From contig NZ_JAKWBF010000016.1 in assembly GCF_022513585.1 (NCBI RefSeq), positions 1-64,000 of the forward strand: 64,000 bases of DNA. Reading direction: 5' to 3'. The translations under genes and the position numbers were made by a program. Under the pieces are notes generated by a model. It did not search any database and was not told the origin of the DNA. It saw only the letters and a program-made list of their open reading frames with translations. Shown piece by piece: positions 8,507 through 17,906 of the stretch (position 1 is its first letter; each line of letters starts with the position of its first letter). This stretch comes from Gordonia gummivorans (GTDB lineage: Bacteria; Actinomycetota; Actinomycetes; Mycobacteriales; Mycobacteriaceae).

Positions 8507-8908
8507 GTGCGCATCGAAATTGACTGGAATACGTTGCGAGACAAAGCCAATGACATGATCCCGCGGGCTTACGCGCCCTATTCCGGGTTTCCGGTCGGCG
8601 CAGCTGCTATCACCGACGACGGTCGGATCGTGGCGGGTTGCAATGTGGAAAATGTCTCATACGGGCTCGGCATCTGCGCCGAGGTCGCGCTGGTCGCGCA
8701 GCTGATCTCTGGCGGCGGATCGAGGCTGGTGGCGGTCAGTGTCTGTGATCGGCGGGGGGCCGTGCTGATGCCGTGTGGGCGGTGCCGTCAGGTGCTCTAC
8801 GAGCATGGCGGACCCGATCTCCTCATCGACCATGGCTCCGGACCGAAGGCGCTGGCCACGCTGCTGCCGGACGCATTCGGTCCCGACGATCTGGAGGCGG
8901 CCCAGTGA
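8507..8908 (+). CDS. cdd: Cytidine deaminase
   Basis: 133 residues, the size of homotetrameric zinc cytidine deaminases. It converts cytidine and deoxycytidine to uridine and deoxyuridine. Zinc ligands and the catalytic Glu are in GICAEVAL and MPCGRCRQVL; the substrate loop is CNVENVSYG. I take the GTG at 8507 because a strong CAGGAGGT ribosome site precedes it; an upstream start at 8453 has none. It overlaps deoA by GTGA (4 bases) and forms the salvage operon cdd-deoA-add, as in mycobacteria. Confidence 0.94.
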   Translation: MRIEIDWNTLRDKANDMIPRAYAPYSGFPVGAAAITDDGRIVAGCNVENVSYGLGICAEVALVAQLISGGGSRLVAVSVCDRRGAVLMPCGRCRQVLYEHGGPDLLIDHGSGPKALATLLPDAFGPDDLEAAQ

Positions 8909-10218
8909 CCGAGGTCGACGAGGTGATTCATGCGGTGGCGGTGATCGCGTCCAAACGGGACGGTCGGGAGCTGACCGACGCACAGATCGCGTGGGTCGTC
9001 GATGCGTATACCCGCGGTGAGGTGGCACCCGAGCAGATGTCGTCATTGTTGATGGCGATCTTCCTGCGGGGGATGACGCGCCGGGAGATCGCCACGTGGA
9101 CCCGGGCGATGATCGACAGTGGCCGCCGGATGGACCTCTCCGGATTGCGGCGCGACGCCCGACCGCTCGCCACCGTCGACAAGCACTCGACCGGCGGCGT
9201 CGGAGACAAGATCACGCTTCCGCTCACACCGCTCGTCGCGTCGTTCGGGGTCGCGGTTCCGCAACTGTCGGGTCGTGGACTCGGACACACCGGCGGCACC
9301 CTCGACAAACTGGAGTCGATCCCGGGGTGGCGTGCGGATGTGTCGGCCGACGACATGATCGCCCAGCTCGAGGACGTGGGCGCGGTGGTGTGCGCGGCGG
9401 GTGCCGACCTGGCACCCGCCGATCGCAAGCTGTACGCGCTGCGCGACGTGACCGGGACCGTGGAAACCATTCCGCTGCTCGCGAGTTCGATCATGAGCAA
9501 GAAGATCGCCGAGGGCACCGAGTCGCTCGTGCTCGACGTCAAGTTCGGGTCGGGCGCATTTCTGCGGGACATCGACCAGTCGCGGCTGCTCGCCGAGACC
9601 ATGGTCGAACTCGGCAGCGACGCAGGGGTGCGCACGGTCGCGCTGCTCACCGACATGAACACCCCGCTCGGGCTGACCGTCGGCAACGCCGTCGAGGTCG
9701 CCGAGTCCGTGGAGGTCCTGGCGGGTGGCGGGCCCGACGATGTGGTCGAGCTGACGCTGGCCCTGGCACGCGAGATGCTCGACGCCGTCGGCCTGACCGC
9801 GGCCGATCCTGCCGAGCACCTGGCCAACGGTCGTGCGATGGACACCTGGCGGACGATGATCGCCGCGCAGGGCGGCGACCCTGATGCAGCCCTTCCGGTC
9901 GCGGATCATTGCGACGTGGTGGTCGCACCCGCCGACGGCGTCATCACCGTGATGGATGCGCGGGCCGTCGGTGATGCGGCGTGGCGGCTTGGCGCCGGCC
10001 GATCCCGCCCGGGGGAGTCGGTGCAGTCGGAGGCGGGCGTGACCATCCACGCCAAACCGGGCGACCGGGTGCGGGCGGGCGAACCGCTGTTCACCCTGCA
10101 CACCCAGACGCCCGAGCGTTTCGCCGGGGCGCGAGCGGTGCTCGTCGACGCCGTCGAGGTCTCGGCGGGTGGCGAACCTCCCGCCCGCTCCCTGGTGCTG
10201 GATAGGGTGAGCTCATGA
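8905..10218 (+). CDS. deoA: Thymidine phosphorylase
   Basis: 437 residues. It cleaves thymidine or deoxyuridine with phosphate to base and deoxyribose-1-phosphate. The family signature is clear: [15 protein letters not shown] followed by the [16 protein letters not shown] phosphate/pyrimidine region. The C-terminal pyrimidine-phosphorylase domain contains [12 protein letters not shown] and the [11 protein letters not shown] segment. The GTG start overlaps the cdd stop by four bases and its own stop overlaps the add start (ATGA), so the three enzymes are coupled. Confidence 0.95.
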   Translation: MTEVDEVIHAVAVIASKRDGRELTDAQIAWVVDAYTRGEVAPEQMSSLLMAIFLRGMTRREIATWTRAMIDSGRRMDLSGLRRDARPLATVDKHSTGGVGDKITLPLTPLVASFGVAVPQLSGRGLGHTGGTLDKLESIPGWRADVSADDMIAQLEDVGAVVCAAGADLAPADRKLYALRDVTGTVETIPLLASSIMSKKIAEGTESLVLDVKFGSGAFLRDIDQSRLLAETMVELGSDAGVRTVALLTDMNTPLGLTVGNAVEVAESVEVLAGGGPDDVVELTLALAREMLDAVGLTAADPAEHLANGRAMDTWRTMIAAQGGDPDAALPVADHCDVVVAPADGVITVMDARAVGDAAWRLGAGRSRPGESVQSEAGVTIHAKPGDRVRAGEPLFTLHTQTPERFAGARAVLVDAVEVSAGGEPPARSLVLDRVSS

Positions 10219-11324
10219 GGCCGCTGGATCTCGCCAACATCACACTCGCCCCCAAGGTTCTGCTCCACGACCACCTCGACGGCGGGCTGCGGCCGGCGAC
10301 GGTGCTCGACCTCGCCCAACAGACCGGATACGACGACCTGCCCGCCGACGACGTCGACGATTTGGCGCGCTGGTTCCGGGAGGCCGCCGACAGCGGGTCG
10401 CTGGAGAAGTATCTGGAGACCTTCGCGCACACCGTCGGGGTGATGCAGACGGCCGACGCCCTGGAGCGGGTCGCGCGCGAATGCGTGGAAGACCTCGCCG
10501 ACGACGGCGTCGTGTACGCCGAGATCCGCTATGCACCCGAGCAGCACCTCGAACGGGGACTGACGCTGGACGAGGTGGTGGAGGCAGTGCTGCGCGGTTT
10601 CGCCGACGGTGAGGCCACCGCAGCTCAGCGCGGCAAGCCGATCGCGGTTCGGTGCCTGGTCACCGCGATGCGTCACGCCGCGCGATCTCGCGAGATCGCC
10701 GAACTGGCCGTGCGTTATCGGGATCGCGGTGTGGTCGGGTTCGACATCGCCGGCGCCGAGGCCGGACACCCACCGACCCGACATCTCGACGCGTTCGAGT
10801 ACATGCGTGCCAACAGCGCCCCGTTCACCATCCATGCCGGCGAGGCGTTCGGGCTGCCGTCCATCCATGAGGCGATCGGATTCTGTGGCACCGACCGCCT
10901 CGGACACGGTGTGCGCGTCATCGACGACATCGAGCTGCCCGCCGACGCCGACCCGGCAGCAGAGTCGTTCGTCGGCGCTCGGCTGGGGGACATCGCGAAC
11001 ATCGTGCGCGACAAGCGAATTCCACTCGAGCTCTGCCCGAGTTCCAACGTGCAGACCGGGGCCGTGGCCTCCATCGCCGAGCATCCGTTCAACGTCCTCG
11101 CGCGGCTGCGCTTCCGGGTGACGGTCAACACCGACAACCGGCTGATGAGCGACACCACCATGAGCAACGAGTTCCTCCAACTCGCACGCCAATTCGGTTA
11201 CGGCTGGGCCGATTTCGAGCGGTTCACAGTGAACGCGATGAAGTCGGCGTTCATCCACTTCGACGAACGGCTCGCATTCATCGACGACGTGATCAAACCG
11301 GGGTACGCCGTGCTGCTCGGGTGA
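10215..11324 (+). CDS. add: Adenosine deaminase
   Basis: 369 residues of the zinc amidohydrolase fold. It converts adenosine and deoxyadenosine to inosine forms, which feed the purine nucleoside phosphorylase encoded at 16251. Metal ligands are in LLHDHLDGG; substrate and catalytic residues are in [22 protein letters not shown] and VTVNTDNRL. It is the last gene of cdd-deoA-add with a 4-base overlap to deoA. It converges with the acidic-protein gene across 115 bases that hold a small hairpin. Confidence 0.94.
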   Translation: MRPLDLANITLAPKVLLHDHLDGGLRPATVLDLAQQTGYDDLPADDVDDLARWFREAADSGSLEKYLETFAHTVGVMQTADALERVARECVEDLADDGVVYAEIRYAPEQHLERGLTLDEVVEAVLRGFADGEATAAQRGKPIAVRCLVTAMRHAARSREIAELAVRYRDRGVVGFDIAGAEAGHPPTRHLDAFEYMRANSAPFTIHAGEAFGLPSIHEAIGFCGTDRLGHGVRVIDDIELPADADPAAESFVGARLGDIANIVRDKRIPLELCPSSNVQTGAVASIAEHPFNVLARLRFRVTVNTDNRLMSDTTMSNEFLQLARQFGYGWADFERFTVNAMKSAFIHFDERLAFIDDVIKPGYAVLLG

Positions 11325-11364
11325 CCGTCCGCCGCTCTGAGGTGCCACACCCCATCCTCCCTGA

Positions 11365-11392
11365 GGTGCTCTCGGCTGGCGCCTCGAGCACC
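11365..11392. terminator. Possible hairpin terminator after add
   Basis: GGTGCTC (11365-11371) pairs with GAGCACC (11386-11392). The surrounding CTCCCTGAGGTGC resembles the outer arm of the long cruciform repeat at 59742-59845, so this may be a degenerate copy. It sits between two converging genes. Confidence 0.35.
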
Positions 11393-11439
11393 GCAGCCGG
11401 CGGTGGTGGATGCTCAGCCGGCGGGAGCGTGACGGGCGA

Positions 11440-12759
11440 TCAGCCCTTCTTCTCCAGGCGGTCCTCGAAGTCGTGCTCGAGTGCGCGCCAGGCTTCGGCC
11501 TCGTTGTCGAACGGCGGGCTCGGAGCCATCCGCTTGGGGTCGGGGTTGACGGCGTAGTCGACAAACCAGCCGAGCGGAGTGGTGGAGGCGAGTGCCTCGC
11601 CGACGGCGTTGTCGCCGGCGTAATCCGCTGCGTCGGTGAACAATTCGACGGCGAGGTCGAGCTGATTGCGGTCCATGCGGCGCGGGCCGTCGGCGATGTC
11701 CTCGGACAGTCCGGGCAGGATGTAGACGTTGTCGTCGATGACGTCGAACTCCAACGAGCCGTCGGTGGCGCCGGAACGAACGTCCTCGAACGTCGACAGG
11801 TCGGCCAGGTCGTGGTTGTTCTGGTTGGCGATGAACCGCGAGAGTGACCGTCCGGAAGTGAACACGAAGATCTTGCCGTTCGCGCCCAGGAACACCGGCT
11901 CGTCACCGAGGTAGCAGCGCAGCGTCAGGTACTCGTTGGCGCTGGTGACGATGCGGATCGGGTCGATGCCGACAGACGCCCAGAAGTCGTCTTCCAGGTC
12001 GTCCTCGTCGTCTTCTTCTTCCTCGTCCTCTTCGTCGGTGTCGCTGTCCTCGTCCTCGTCGTCTTCCGAGTCCGATTCGTCGTCGTCTTCGTCGGAATCG
12101 GCGTCGGTGTCGACGATCTCGATGTCGTCGTCGGCCGGCTCGTCCTCATCCTCGGCAGAGGCTGCGGCTTCGAGTTCGGCTTCGGCCGCGACCACGGCGT
12201 CGGCGTCGACCTCGGGCGTCTTGATGACATCGTCGATCGCGTCGAGCACGTCATCCCAGTGCTTGGCGATGAGCCGGCCGATCCGGACCCACAGGTCGGT
12301 GCCCTCACGCCCCTCGAAGTTGCGGGTGCCGGTGGTCACCGCGCCGAGGATCGGGTTGCCGTTGAAGAACTTGGTGATGGTGGTGAGCTCACACACCTCG
12401 CCGAGGATGCGCACGATCTCGAGCGCGTCCTCGAGTTCGGCGATGACCTCGGGGGTGGGATCCTCGGCCGCCAGTTCCGGCACGCCGACGAGGTCGTAGC
12501 TGTGCCGATCGTCGGGGACCAGCTCGTCGGCCTGCAGTCCTACGACGATCGACCATGCGGGATGGTCGGCCAAGTCGTTGTCATCGTCGTTGCGGATGAA
12601 CGCCGCGAGTTCGGCCACACCTGGCAGCACATAGAGATCCTCGTCGAGGCCGAGGAAGGCCTCCCATTCGTCGTCGCCCTCACGCCAACGTGGTGCCCAC
12701 AAGGTGAAGCTGTTTCCGTCGGTGAGTCCGAGCTCAATAGGGACGATGTCTCCGGCCAT
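11440..12759 (-). CDS. Rv3311-like protein with long acidic tract
   Basis: About 439 residues, starting at the ATG giving MAGDIVPIELG. Two similar globular halves flank a central low-complexity region of Asp, Glu and Ser (about residues 205-260, encoded by 11990-12145). Each half contains a LYVLPG or VYILPGL segment and an F(I/V)-x-N-x2-N-DLAD pattern (FIRNDDDNDLAD, FIANQNNHDLAD), so the protein looks internally duplicated. Position next to add/upp matches M. tuberculosis Rv3311, whose function I do not know. No signal peptide, so probably cytosolic. Two tandem 15-base units lie 77-106 bases upstream of the start. Confidence 0.7.
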   Translation of the reverse strand: MAGDIVPIELGLTDGNSFTLWAPRWREGDDEWEAFLGLDEDLYVLPGVAELAAFIRNDDDNDLADHPAWSIVVGLQADELVPDDRHSYDLVGVPELAAEDPTPEVIAELEDALEIVRILGEVCELTTITKFFNGNPILGAVTTGTRNFEGREGTDLWVRIGRLIAKHWDDVLDAIDDVIKTPEVDADAVVAAEAELEAAASAEDEDEPADDDIEIVDTDADSDEDDDESDSEDDEDEDSDTDEEDEEEEDDEDDLEDDFWASVGIDPIRIVTSANEYLTLRCYLGDEPVFLGANGKIFVFTSGRSLSRFIANQNNHDLADLSTFEDVRSGATDGSLEFDVIDDNVYILPGLSEDIADGPRRMDRNQLDLAVELFTDAADYAGDNAVGEALASTTPLGWFVDYAVNPDPKRMAPSPPFDNEAEAWRALEHDFEDRLEKKG

Positions 12760-12835
12760 GGGGACACAGCGTAGCGATTCTGTCTGTGACGCCGGGTAGT
12801 GACCCCACGACAGTTGGGTGAACGATCGCCCATTT

Positions 12836-12865
12836 CCAACTTCGTTGCGCCCAACTTCGTTGCGC
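12836..12865. promoter_or_regulatory. Two tandem CCAACTTCGTTGCGC units
   Basis: CCAACTTCGTTGCGC occurs twice head to tail with no spacer. Each unit contains the small dyad CAAC-TTC-GTTG. The pair lies upstream of the acidic-protein gene and just past the end of the NlpC/P60 gene, so it could be an operator or simple slippage duplication. Confidence 0.4.
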
Positions 12866-12875
12866 GTAGCGTGGT

Positions 12876-13841
12876 TCATCGGGGGCGATAGAACCCCTCA
12901 AATGTCTGAGACATGTTGGTCGTCCGCACCGCAGACACCTGCACCGGATTGCCTGCCTCCACCATCTGCCCGTTCCCGATGTACATCGCGACGTGACCCG
13001 ACCAGACGGCGAGATCACCCGGCTGCAGATCTGCCTGTGACACCTGGACGCCGGCGGTGTCCTGATCTTGCGCGAGCCTGGGCAGCTCGAGACCGGCCTG
13101 GCGATACGCCCACTGGGTGAGTCCACTGCAGTCGAAGCCGTCCGGTGTCGTGCCACCCCACTGGTAGCGCACGCCGCGCTGCGAGAGGGCGGCGCGTACT
13201 GCCTTGGCGGCGCGTTCGTTCGGCGCGTAGGCGGTCGAGCCGTCGGGCAGAGTGATCGGGATCCGCCCGCCGGGGTGGTCGTTGTTTGTGGTCCGGTCGT
13301 TCGTGATCCGGTCGCCGGGCGGCGCCACCTCGGCGGGCGCGACGTGCCGGGCCAACGCCAACATCTTGGTGGTGTCGGCCTTCAGTTCATGCCGTGCGCG
13401 ACCGACGATCTCCATGCCGCGGGTCACATGATCGATGGCTACCGGCAGGATGGTCGCCAGCCCGGCCGGGGTGTACAGCTGCGGCCCGAGTGCGGTTGCG
13501 ATCCGCTCGAACGAATCCACCAGTGTGTTGAGCGCGGTCGAGGCGACCTTGACCTTGCGACTGGCGTCTTCGACGATCCGCGAGAACTCGACGCCGTCGT
13601 TGCGCAGGGCGGTGTTCCGGTTCTGTGTGTTGATGGTCGCTCGTCGGGCGGCATCTCCGCCTTCGCCACGCCAACCATCGCCGAGACCACGCACGGAGGC
13701 CGCCGATCGCTCGCGGGTGTGCGTGAGATTCGCTGTGGTCGTGCGGACCTGATCGGCGGGATTGCCGGCCGGCAGCACGCCGGTGCCGAGCGCGGTGATC
13801 AGCAGCCGAAGCGGAGCGATGAGAAGTTCGACGGTGAGCAT
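12876..13841 (-). CDS. NlpC/P60 peptidoglycan hydrolase with ESX-type N-terminus
   Basis: About 321 residues. The C-terminal domain is a C40 cysteine peptidase that should cut D-Glu to diamino-acid bonds in peptidoglycan. The nucleophile is in FDCSGLTQWAY and the histidine in SGHVAMYIGNGQM. The N-terminal 180 residues are helical and resemble type VII secretion substrate modules (LGDGWRGEGGDAA has the W-x-G turn). There is no classical signal peptide, which fits export through an ESX system. Its ATG overlaps the stop of the EspC-like gene (ATGA), so the two are made together. Export route is inference. Confidence 0.8.
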   Translation of the reverse strand: MLTVELLIAPLRLLITALGTGVLPAGNPADQVRTTTANLTHTRERSAASVRGLGDGWRGEGGDAARRATINTQNRNTALRNDGVEFSRIVEDASRKVKVASTALNTLVDSFERIATALGPQLYTPAGLATILPVAIDHVTRGMEIVGRARHELKADTTKMLALARHVAPAEVAPPGDRITNDRTTNNDHPGGRIPITLPDGSTAYAPNERAAKAVRAALSQRGVRYQWGGTTPDGFDCSGLTQWAYRQAGLELPRLAQDQDTAGVQVSQADLQPGDLAVWSGHVAMYIGNGQMVEAGNPVQVSAVRTTNMSQTFEGFYRPR

Positions 13842-14170
13842 CAGGCCTTCCTCGCAGCGTCGGGCGTGGTGTCGCCGGCAATGTCCTTGCCGCACCGGCA
13901 ATCGCGGGCGTTGTACGTCGTGTTTGCGCGCTCGGTCTTGTCGGAGACCGCGTCGTGCTGTCTGGCGGTGGTGTCCAGATGCCGGGTGTAGAGCTCGAAC
14001 ACCTGCACTGCCGCCGACAGGAACTCGGCGCCGATCAGCCCGAAGGTGATGGCGAGATCGGTGACGGCGCTGCGTTGCCGGGCCGCGTCCGCGTGGGTGT
14101 CGGCCGCGGCGGATCGCTGCGCAGCGGCGAAGGTTCGCAGGGATGGCGAATCGATGGTCAGTTGGCTCAT
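13841..14170 (-). CDS. EspC/DUF2580-like type VII secretion-associated protein
   Basis: 109 residues, nearly all helical. The opening MSQLTIDSPSLRTFA and the mid-segment ITFGLIGAEFLSA match the EspC (DUF2580) pattern of mycobacteria, where such small proteins travel with or chaperone ESX substrates. The C-terminal part has a CRCGK segment not typical of the family. It forms a two-gene unit with the NlpC/P60 hydrolase and is probably its secretion partner. No ESX core genes (EccB/C/D) are in the window. The shared 26-base motif begins ten bases before its start. Confidence 0.65.
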   Translation of the reverse strand: MSQLTIDSPSLRTFAAAQRSAAADTHADAARQRSAVTDLAITFGLIGAEFLSAAVQVFELYTRHLDTTARQHDAVSDKTERANTTYNARDCRCGKDIAGDTTPDAARKA

Positions 14171-14179
14171 AAAAGATCA

Positions 14180-14205
14180 GACGCAGCGGACCCGCACTCG
14201 GTTCC
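14180..14205. promoter_or_regulatory. 26-base motif, second copy
   Basis: Matches 4106-4131 at 24 of 26 bases. It sits immediately upstream of the EspC-like gene (start 14170) and 37 bases before the upp start, between divergent genes. Confidence 0.35.
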
Positions 14206-14241
14206 GAGCGCCAGGTTCGCGCACGTCATATCGTGTTCGCC

Positions 14242-14865
14242 ATGGAGTGCCTCATCGTCGACCACCCGCTCGCGGCCGCCCGACTGACCACCATGCGCGA
14301 CGAGAAGACCGACAACGCCGCTTTCCGTGCGGCGCTGTCGGATCTGACACAGATGCTCATCTACGAGGCGTTGGCCGGCGCGCCCGTCGCCGACGTGCCC
14401 ATCCGCACCCCGTTGTCGGAGTTCGCGGGTTCGCGGCTGGCCAATCCGCCGTTGCTGGTTCCGGTGTTGCGGGCGGGACTGGGCATGGTGGAGCAGGCCC
14501 ACGCGATGGTGCCCGAGTCGCACGTCGGCTTCGTCGGTGTCGCGCGTGACGAACGGACGGCGCAGCCGGTGCCCTACCTGGAGTCGCTGCCCGACGACCT
14601 GTCGACGACAGCGGTCTTCGTCCTCGACCCCATGCTCGCCACCGGTGGCTCGCTGCTGCACACGATCGAACTCCTGGTGGCCCGCAAAGCCGCCGACATC
14701 ACCGCTGTCTGTGTGGTCGCTGCTCCCGAAGGTGTTGCAGCACTAGAGAAATCAGGGCATCCGGTCCGTCTGGTGGTGGCCGCTGTCGACGATGGTCTCA
14801 ACGACGACTTCTTCATCGTCCCCGGTCTCGGTGATGCGGGCGATCGTCAGTTCGGCCCGCGCTAA
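14242..14865 (+). CDS. upp: Uracil phosphoribosyltransferase
   Basis: 207 residues. It joins uracil and PRPP to give UMP, salvaging the base released by cytidine deaminase and nucleoside phosphorolysis. The PRPP loop reads [11 protein letters not shown], and the uracil-binding end is [15 protein letters not shown] prefer the ATG at 14242 ([11 protein letters not shown]), where homology begins; a GTG at 14233 would add three residues. Its stop overlaps the stop of the converging ABC ATPase by four bases (CTAA). Confidence 0.94.
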   Translation: MECLIVDHPLAAARLTTMRDEKTDNAAFRAALSDLTQMLIYEALAGAPVADVPIRTPLSEFAGSRLANPPLLVPVLRAGLGMVEQAHAMVPESHVGFVGVARDERTAQPVPYLESLPDDLSTTAVFVLDPMLATGGSLLHTIELLVARKAADITAVCVVAAPEGVAALEKSGHPVRLVVAAVDDGLNDDFFIVPGLGDAGDRQFGPR

Positions 14866-15650
14866 CCGGCGTCGGACACTGCCGACCAGCGGCCGGCGTT
14901 GCGTGTCACGGTCACCGGATGGTCGAAACATTTGCTGATCGTGGTCGAGGTGAGGGCGTCGTCCACCGGTCCGGTCGCCACCACCACGCCGTCGCGGAGC
15001 AGCATCGCGTGCGTGGTGCTGGCGGGCAGGTCTTCGAGGTGATGGGTCACCAGCACGGTCGCGAGATCGGTGACGTCCGAACGTAACTGGTCGATGCCCG
15101 CCAACAGCTTCTCGCGGGCGGCGAGGTCGAGGCCGGTAGCCGGCTCGTCGAGCAGGAGCAGCGCGGGAGTCGGCATCAGCGCGCGGGCGATGAGTGTGCG
15201 TCCACGTTCGCCCTGGCTCATCACCGTCCAGACGGAATCGCGACGGTCGGACATGCCGAGCAGCGCGAGCAGGGCGTCGGCGCGATCATGCTCGGCGTCG
15301 TCGTATCGATGCCGGCGGTCGAGCTCCGGGGTATTGGTGAGACCGGTCAGCACCACCTCGTGGGCGGTCAGCGGCACGTCGATGCGCCACCGTGGGTCGA
15401 CGTGGCCGATATGCATGCGCAACTCGCGCATGTCGACGCGTCCGATCCGTCGACCGAGGACATCAACGGTGCCGCGCGTCGGGTGTTCGCGGGCGCCGAG
15501 CATGGCCATCAGGGTCGATTTGCCTGCGCCGTTGGGTCCGAGCAGCGCCCAGTGCTCTCCGGGGTGTACCTCGAGACTCACGTCGTCCAGGAGGAGGCGT
15601 CCGGACCGCACGACGTCGAGGTGCTCGGCTCGCAACACGGGGTCGGTCAC
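14862..15650 (-). CDS. Orphan ABC transporter ATP-binding protein
   Basis: 262 residues, a single ABC ATPase domain. Walker A is [11 protein letters not shown], the signature motif is [15 protein letters not shown], Walker B is [12 protein letters not shown], and the switch histidine is in LVTHHLEDL. No permease or binding protein is adjacent, and the domain resembles the soluble ModF/YlmA-type ATPases, so the partner is unknown. The GTG start ([11 protein letters not shown]) overlaps the upstream membrane-protein stop by four bases. Confidence 0.85.
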   Translation of the reverse strand: MTDPVLRAEHLDVVRSGRLLLDDVSLEVHPGEHWALLGPNGAGKSTLMAMLGAREHPTRGTVDVLGRRIGRVDMRELRMHIGHVDPRWRIDVPLTAHEVVLTGLTNTPELDRRHRYDDAEHDRADALLALLGMSDRRDSVWTVMSQGERGRTLIARALMPTPALLLLDEPATGLDLAAREKLLAGIDQLRSDVTDLATVLVTHHLEDLPASTTHAMLLRDGVVVATGPVDDALTSTTISKCFDHPVTVTRNAGRWSAVSDAG

Positions 15651-16246
15651 GACGCGGCCCAGTGCTGGAGCATCGGTTCGTTCGCGAGGGTCGATCCACC
15701 CTGGGTGATGAGCAGACTGCTCGGCGAGATCGTGTACACGACGCCTTCGTTTTGCACGATGAATGTGTTGCCTGATTTCGTCGGGTAGCCGATCTCGATG
15801 TCGCCTTCCGGAGCGGAACCCTTGTAGTACCAGCGTCCGGTCTGGGTGCCGACCTGACAGATGATCACCCGCGACCGCGAGGTTTGCCCGACCATGACCA
15901 CCTGATCGCCGGCGTCGTTGCAGCGGGGACCGTTCACGAAACCCAAGGAATCGGTGCCGGGCACCGTTGGTGTCGGGCGAGGCGCGACGGTGGTGGTCTC
16001 GGTGGTCGTGTCCGCGGTGGTCCGACTCTGCGTGACAGTGCTGGTCACTGCCGAGGGCGACGATGTGGCTGCCGTGTTGTTGTTCTCGTCGTCGCCGGGA
16101 ATGAACACAAGCGCGCCGAGGACACCGGCGATCAGAATGAGCACGCCGGCGACGATGGCCGCGATGACCGCCGGTGACGACCAAGGTGACCGTTCCGGTG
16201 GTGGGTACGACCCCGGCGGGGGATAGCTGCCCGGTGGGTAGGTCAT
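15647..16246 (-). CDS. Membrane-anchored protein with Pro-rich tail and extracytoplasmic domain
   Basis: 199 residues. A short Pro/Gly/Tyr-rich cytoplasmic head (YPPGSYPPPGSYPPPE) is followed by one membrane helix (VIAAIVAGVLILIAGVLGAL), then a Thr/Ser-rich linker and a domain of about 100 residues with two cysteines (GPRCNDA, VIICQVG). This is the common single-pass layout of actinobacterial surface proteins of unknown function. It lies four bases after punA and overlaps the ABC ATPase, so the three form one transcription unit. No enzymatic motif is seen. Confidence 0.7.
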   Translation of the reverse strand: MTYPPGSYPPPGSYPPPERSPWSSPAVIAAIVAGVLILIAGVLGALVFIPGDDENNNTAATSSPSAVTSTVTQSRTTADTTTETTTVAPRPTPTVPGTDSLGFVNGPRCNDAGDQVVMVGQTSRSRVIICQVGTQTGRWYYKGSAPEGDIEIGYPTKSGNTFIVQNEGVVYTISPSSLLITQGGSTLANEPMLQHWAAS

Positions 16247-16250
16247 CGGC

Positions 16251-17054
16251 TCACACCTCCCCGATGATCTGGGCCAGCAACTCGCCCATCCGGGCTGCCG
16301 AGTTCCGTCCGACGTCGAGGACCTCGGCATGGCTGAGCGGTTCGCCGGTCATGCCGGCCGCCAGGTTGGTGACCAGACTGACCCCGAGGACCGCCACGCC
16401 GGCGGCGCGGGCAGCGATGGTTTCGTGCACCGTGGACATCCCGACCAGATCGGCGCCCAGGGTGCGCAGCATCCGGATCTCGGCCGGCGTCTCATAGTGG
16501 GGGCCGGGCAGACCCGCGTACACGCCCTCGGCGAGGTCGGGGTCGACGCGGCGGGCGACCTCGCGCAACCGCGGTGAGTAGGCGTCCACAAGGTCGACGA
16601 ACTGCGCGCCCACGAGTGGCGAGCGGGCCGTGAGGTTGAGGTGATCGGAGATCAGCACGGGCTGACCCACCGACATGTCGGCGCGCAATCCGCCTGCCGC
16701 GTTGGTCAGCACGATCGTGCTGACCCCGGTCGCTGCTGCGGTACGCACCGGATGCACCACTCGTGCGAGATCGTGCCCCTCGTAGGCGTGAATACGGCCG
16801 AGCAGGAGCAGAATGCGGCGATCGCCGATCCGCACCGAATGGATCATGCCGCCGTGTCCGGCCGCCTTCGGTGGTGTGAAGCCCGGGATCGACGCCATCG
16901 AGACCGATCGGACGGGCGTACCGAAAGCCTCGGCAGCCGGTGCCCAGCCCGAACCTAGTACCACGGCCACGTCGTGCGCTGCGGCATCGGTCTCGGCGGC
17001 GATGGTGGCGGCCGCGACCGCTGCCGCGGCGTCGGCGTCGACGGTGGGATCCAT
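16251..17054 (-). CDS. punA: Purine nucleoside phosphorylase
   Basis: 267 residues of the trimeric PNP family. It phosphorolyses inosine and guanosine and so follows adenosine deaminase in salvage. Recognisable are the phosphate loop VVLGSGWAP, the [12 protein letters not shown] and [12 protein letters not shown] segments, the base-binding [19 protein letters not shown], and [12 protein letters not shown]. The ATG at 17054 (MDPTVDADA) was chosen over an upstream in-frame ATG because the N-terminal extension falls in a palindromic regulatory region. Synteny with Rv3307 supports the name. Confidence 0.92.
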   Translation of the reverse strand: MDPTVDADAAAAVAAATIAAETDAAAHDVAVVLGSGWAPAAEAFGTPVRSVSMASIPGFTPPKAAGHGGMIHSVRIGDRRILLLLGRIHAYEGHDLARVVHPVRTAAATGVSTIVLTNAAGGLRADMSVGQPVLISDHLNLTARSPLVGAQFVDLVDAYSPRLREVARRVDPDLAEGVYAGLPGPHYETPAEIRMLRTLGADLVGMSTVHETIAARAAGVAVLGVSLVTNLAAGMTGEPLSHAEVLDVGRNSAARMGELLAQIIGEV

Positions 17055-17066
17055 GCCGCCCACACT

Positions 17067-17104
17067 AGGACGTGTCTCGCCAAGGGGATTGGGAGACACG
17101 TCCT
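17067..17104. promoter_or_regulatory. Long hairpin between divergent punA and enoyl-CoA hydratase genes
   Basis: AGGACGTGTCTC (17067-17078) and GAGACACGTCCT (17093-17104) are perfect complements. Inside the loop CCAA and TTGG can add four pairs after one bulged base, leaving GGGGA at the tip. It begins 13 bases upstream of the punA start and ends 69 bases before the hydratase start, so an operator or a leader structure is more likely than a terminator. Confidence 0.55.
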
Positions 17105-17173
17105 GGGACGCGGGTGGATGCGGTGTACGCGGTGCCGACTAGTCGGATCAGGTCCAGGCGATATGGTTCTCGC

Positions 17174-17869
17174 ATGCCTTACCTGAAGACCAACGGCGAC
17201 GTCATCGAGCTGTATCTGGGCACCGAAGGGGTCGAACTCGACGAATCGAATCCCGAGAACCGCTTCCGCCTCGACTGGCTCGACACCGTCACGGCGTTGC
17301 TCGACGACGTGGCGGCCGCGGCCAAGCCGGTGATCATCACGGCGACCGGCAAGTACTTCAGCAACGGCCTCGACACCGACTACGTCTTTGCCAACCCCAC
17401 CGGCCTGCCCGCTTACCTCGACCGCGTACATGCGCTCTACACCACGGTGTTGACGTTGCCGGTGCCGACGATCGCCGCCCTGAACGGTCACGCCTTTGGG
17501 GCGGGCGCAATGCTCGCGCTATGCGCGGACCATCGGTTGATGCGCACCGAGCGGGGATTCTGGTCGTTGCCCGAAGCAGCACTGAACATGCCGTTCACGC
17601 GGGGTATGGCAGCGCTCGTCCGCACCCGGATTTCGGATGCGGCGGCCACCGAGGCCATGCTCACCAGCCGTCGGTATGGCGCTGACGATGCCGCGTCGGC
17701 AGGGATCGTCGAAGAGGCGGTCGCCGCAGCCGAACTCGTCGACCGCGCCACCGAGGTCGCCACCGCACGCGCGGCCCTGGCCGGTCCCAACCTCGCTCTG
17801 ATCAAGCGCGGACTGCGCACGCCATTGCTCGACGATCTCGCTGTCCCGACACCGAGTTCACTGCTATGA
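17174..17869 (+). CDS. Enoyl-CoA hydratase/isomerase family protein
   Basis: 231 residues, a crotonase-fold protein. The oxyanion-hole segments are visible as ATGKYFSNGLD and LNGHAFGAGAMLAL; the usual catalytic Glu region (FWSLPEAALNMPF) is partly altered, with Glu in a position more like delta3,delta2-isomerases than hydratases. Reaction therefore probably double-bond hydration or isomerisation of an acyl-CoA. It is followed after 37 bases by the M20 amidohydrolase on the same strand. The ATG at 17174 begins the recognised domain. Confidence 0.8.
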   Translation: MPYLKTNGDVIELYLGTEGVELDESNPENRFRLDWLDTVTALLDDVAAAAKPVIITATGKYFSNGLDTDYVFANPTGLPAYLDRVHALYTTVLTLPVPTIAALNGHAFGAGAMLALCADHRLMRTERGFWSLPEAALNMPFTRGMAALVRTRISDAAATEAMLTSRRYGADDAASAGIVEEAVAAAELVDRATEVATARAALAGPNLALIKRGLRTPLLDDLAVPTPSSLL

Positions 17870-17906
17870 GCGGCGTGGCCGTGTCTCGACGAGGTCGGGT
17901 GATCGT

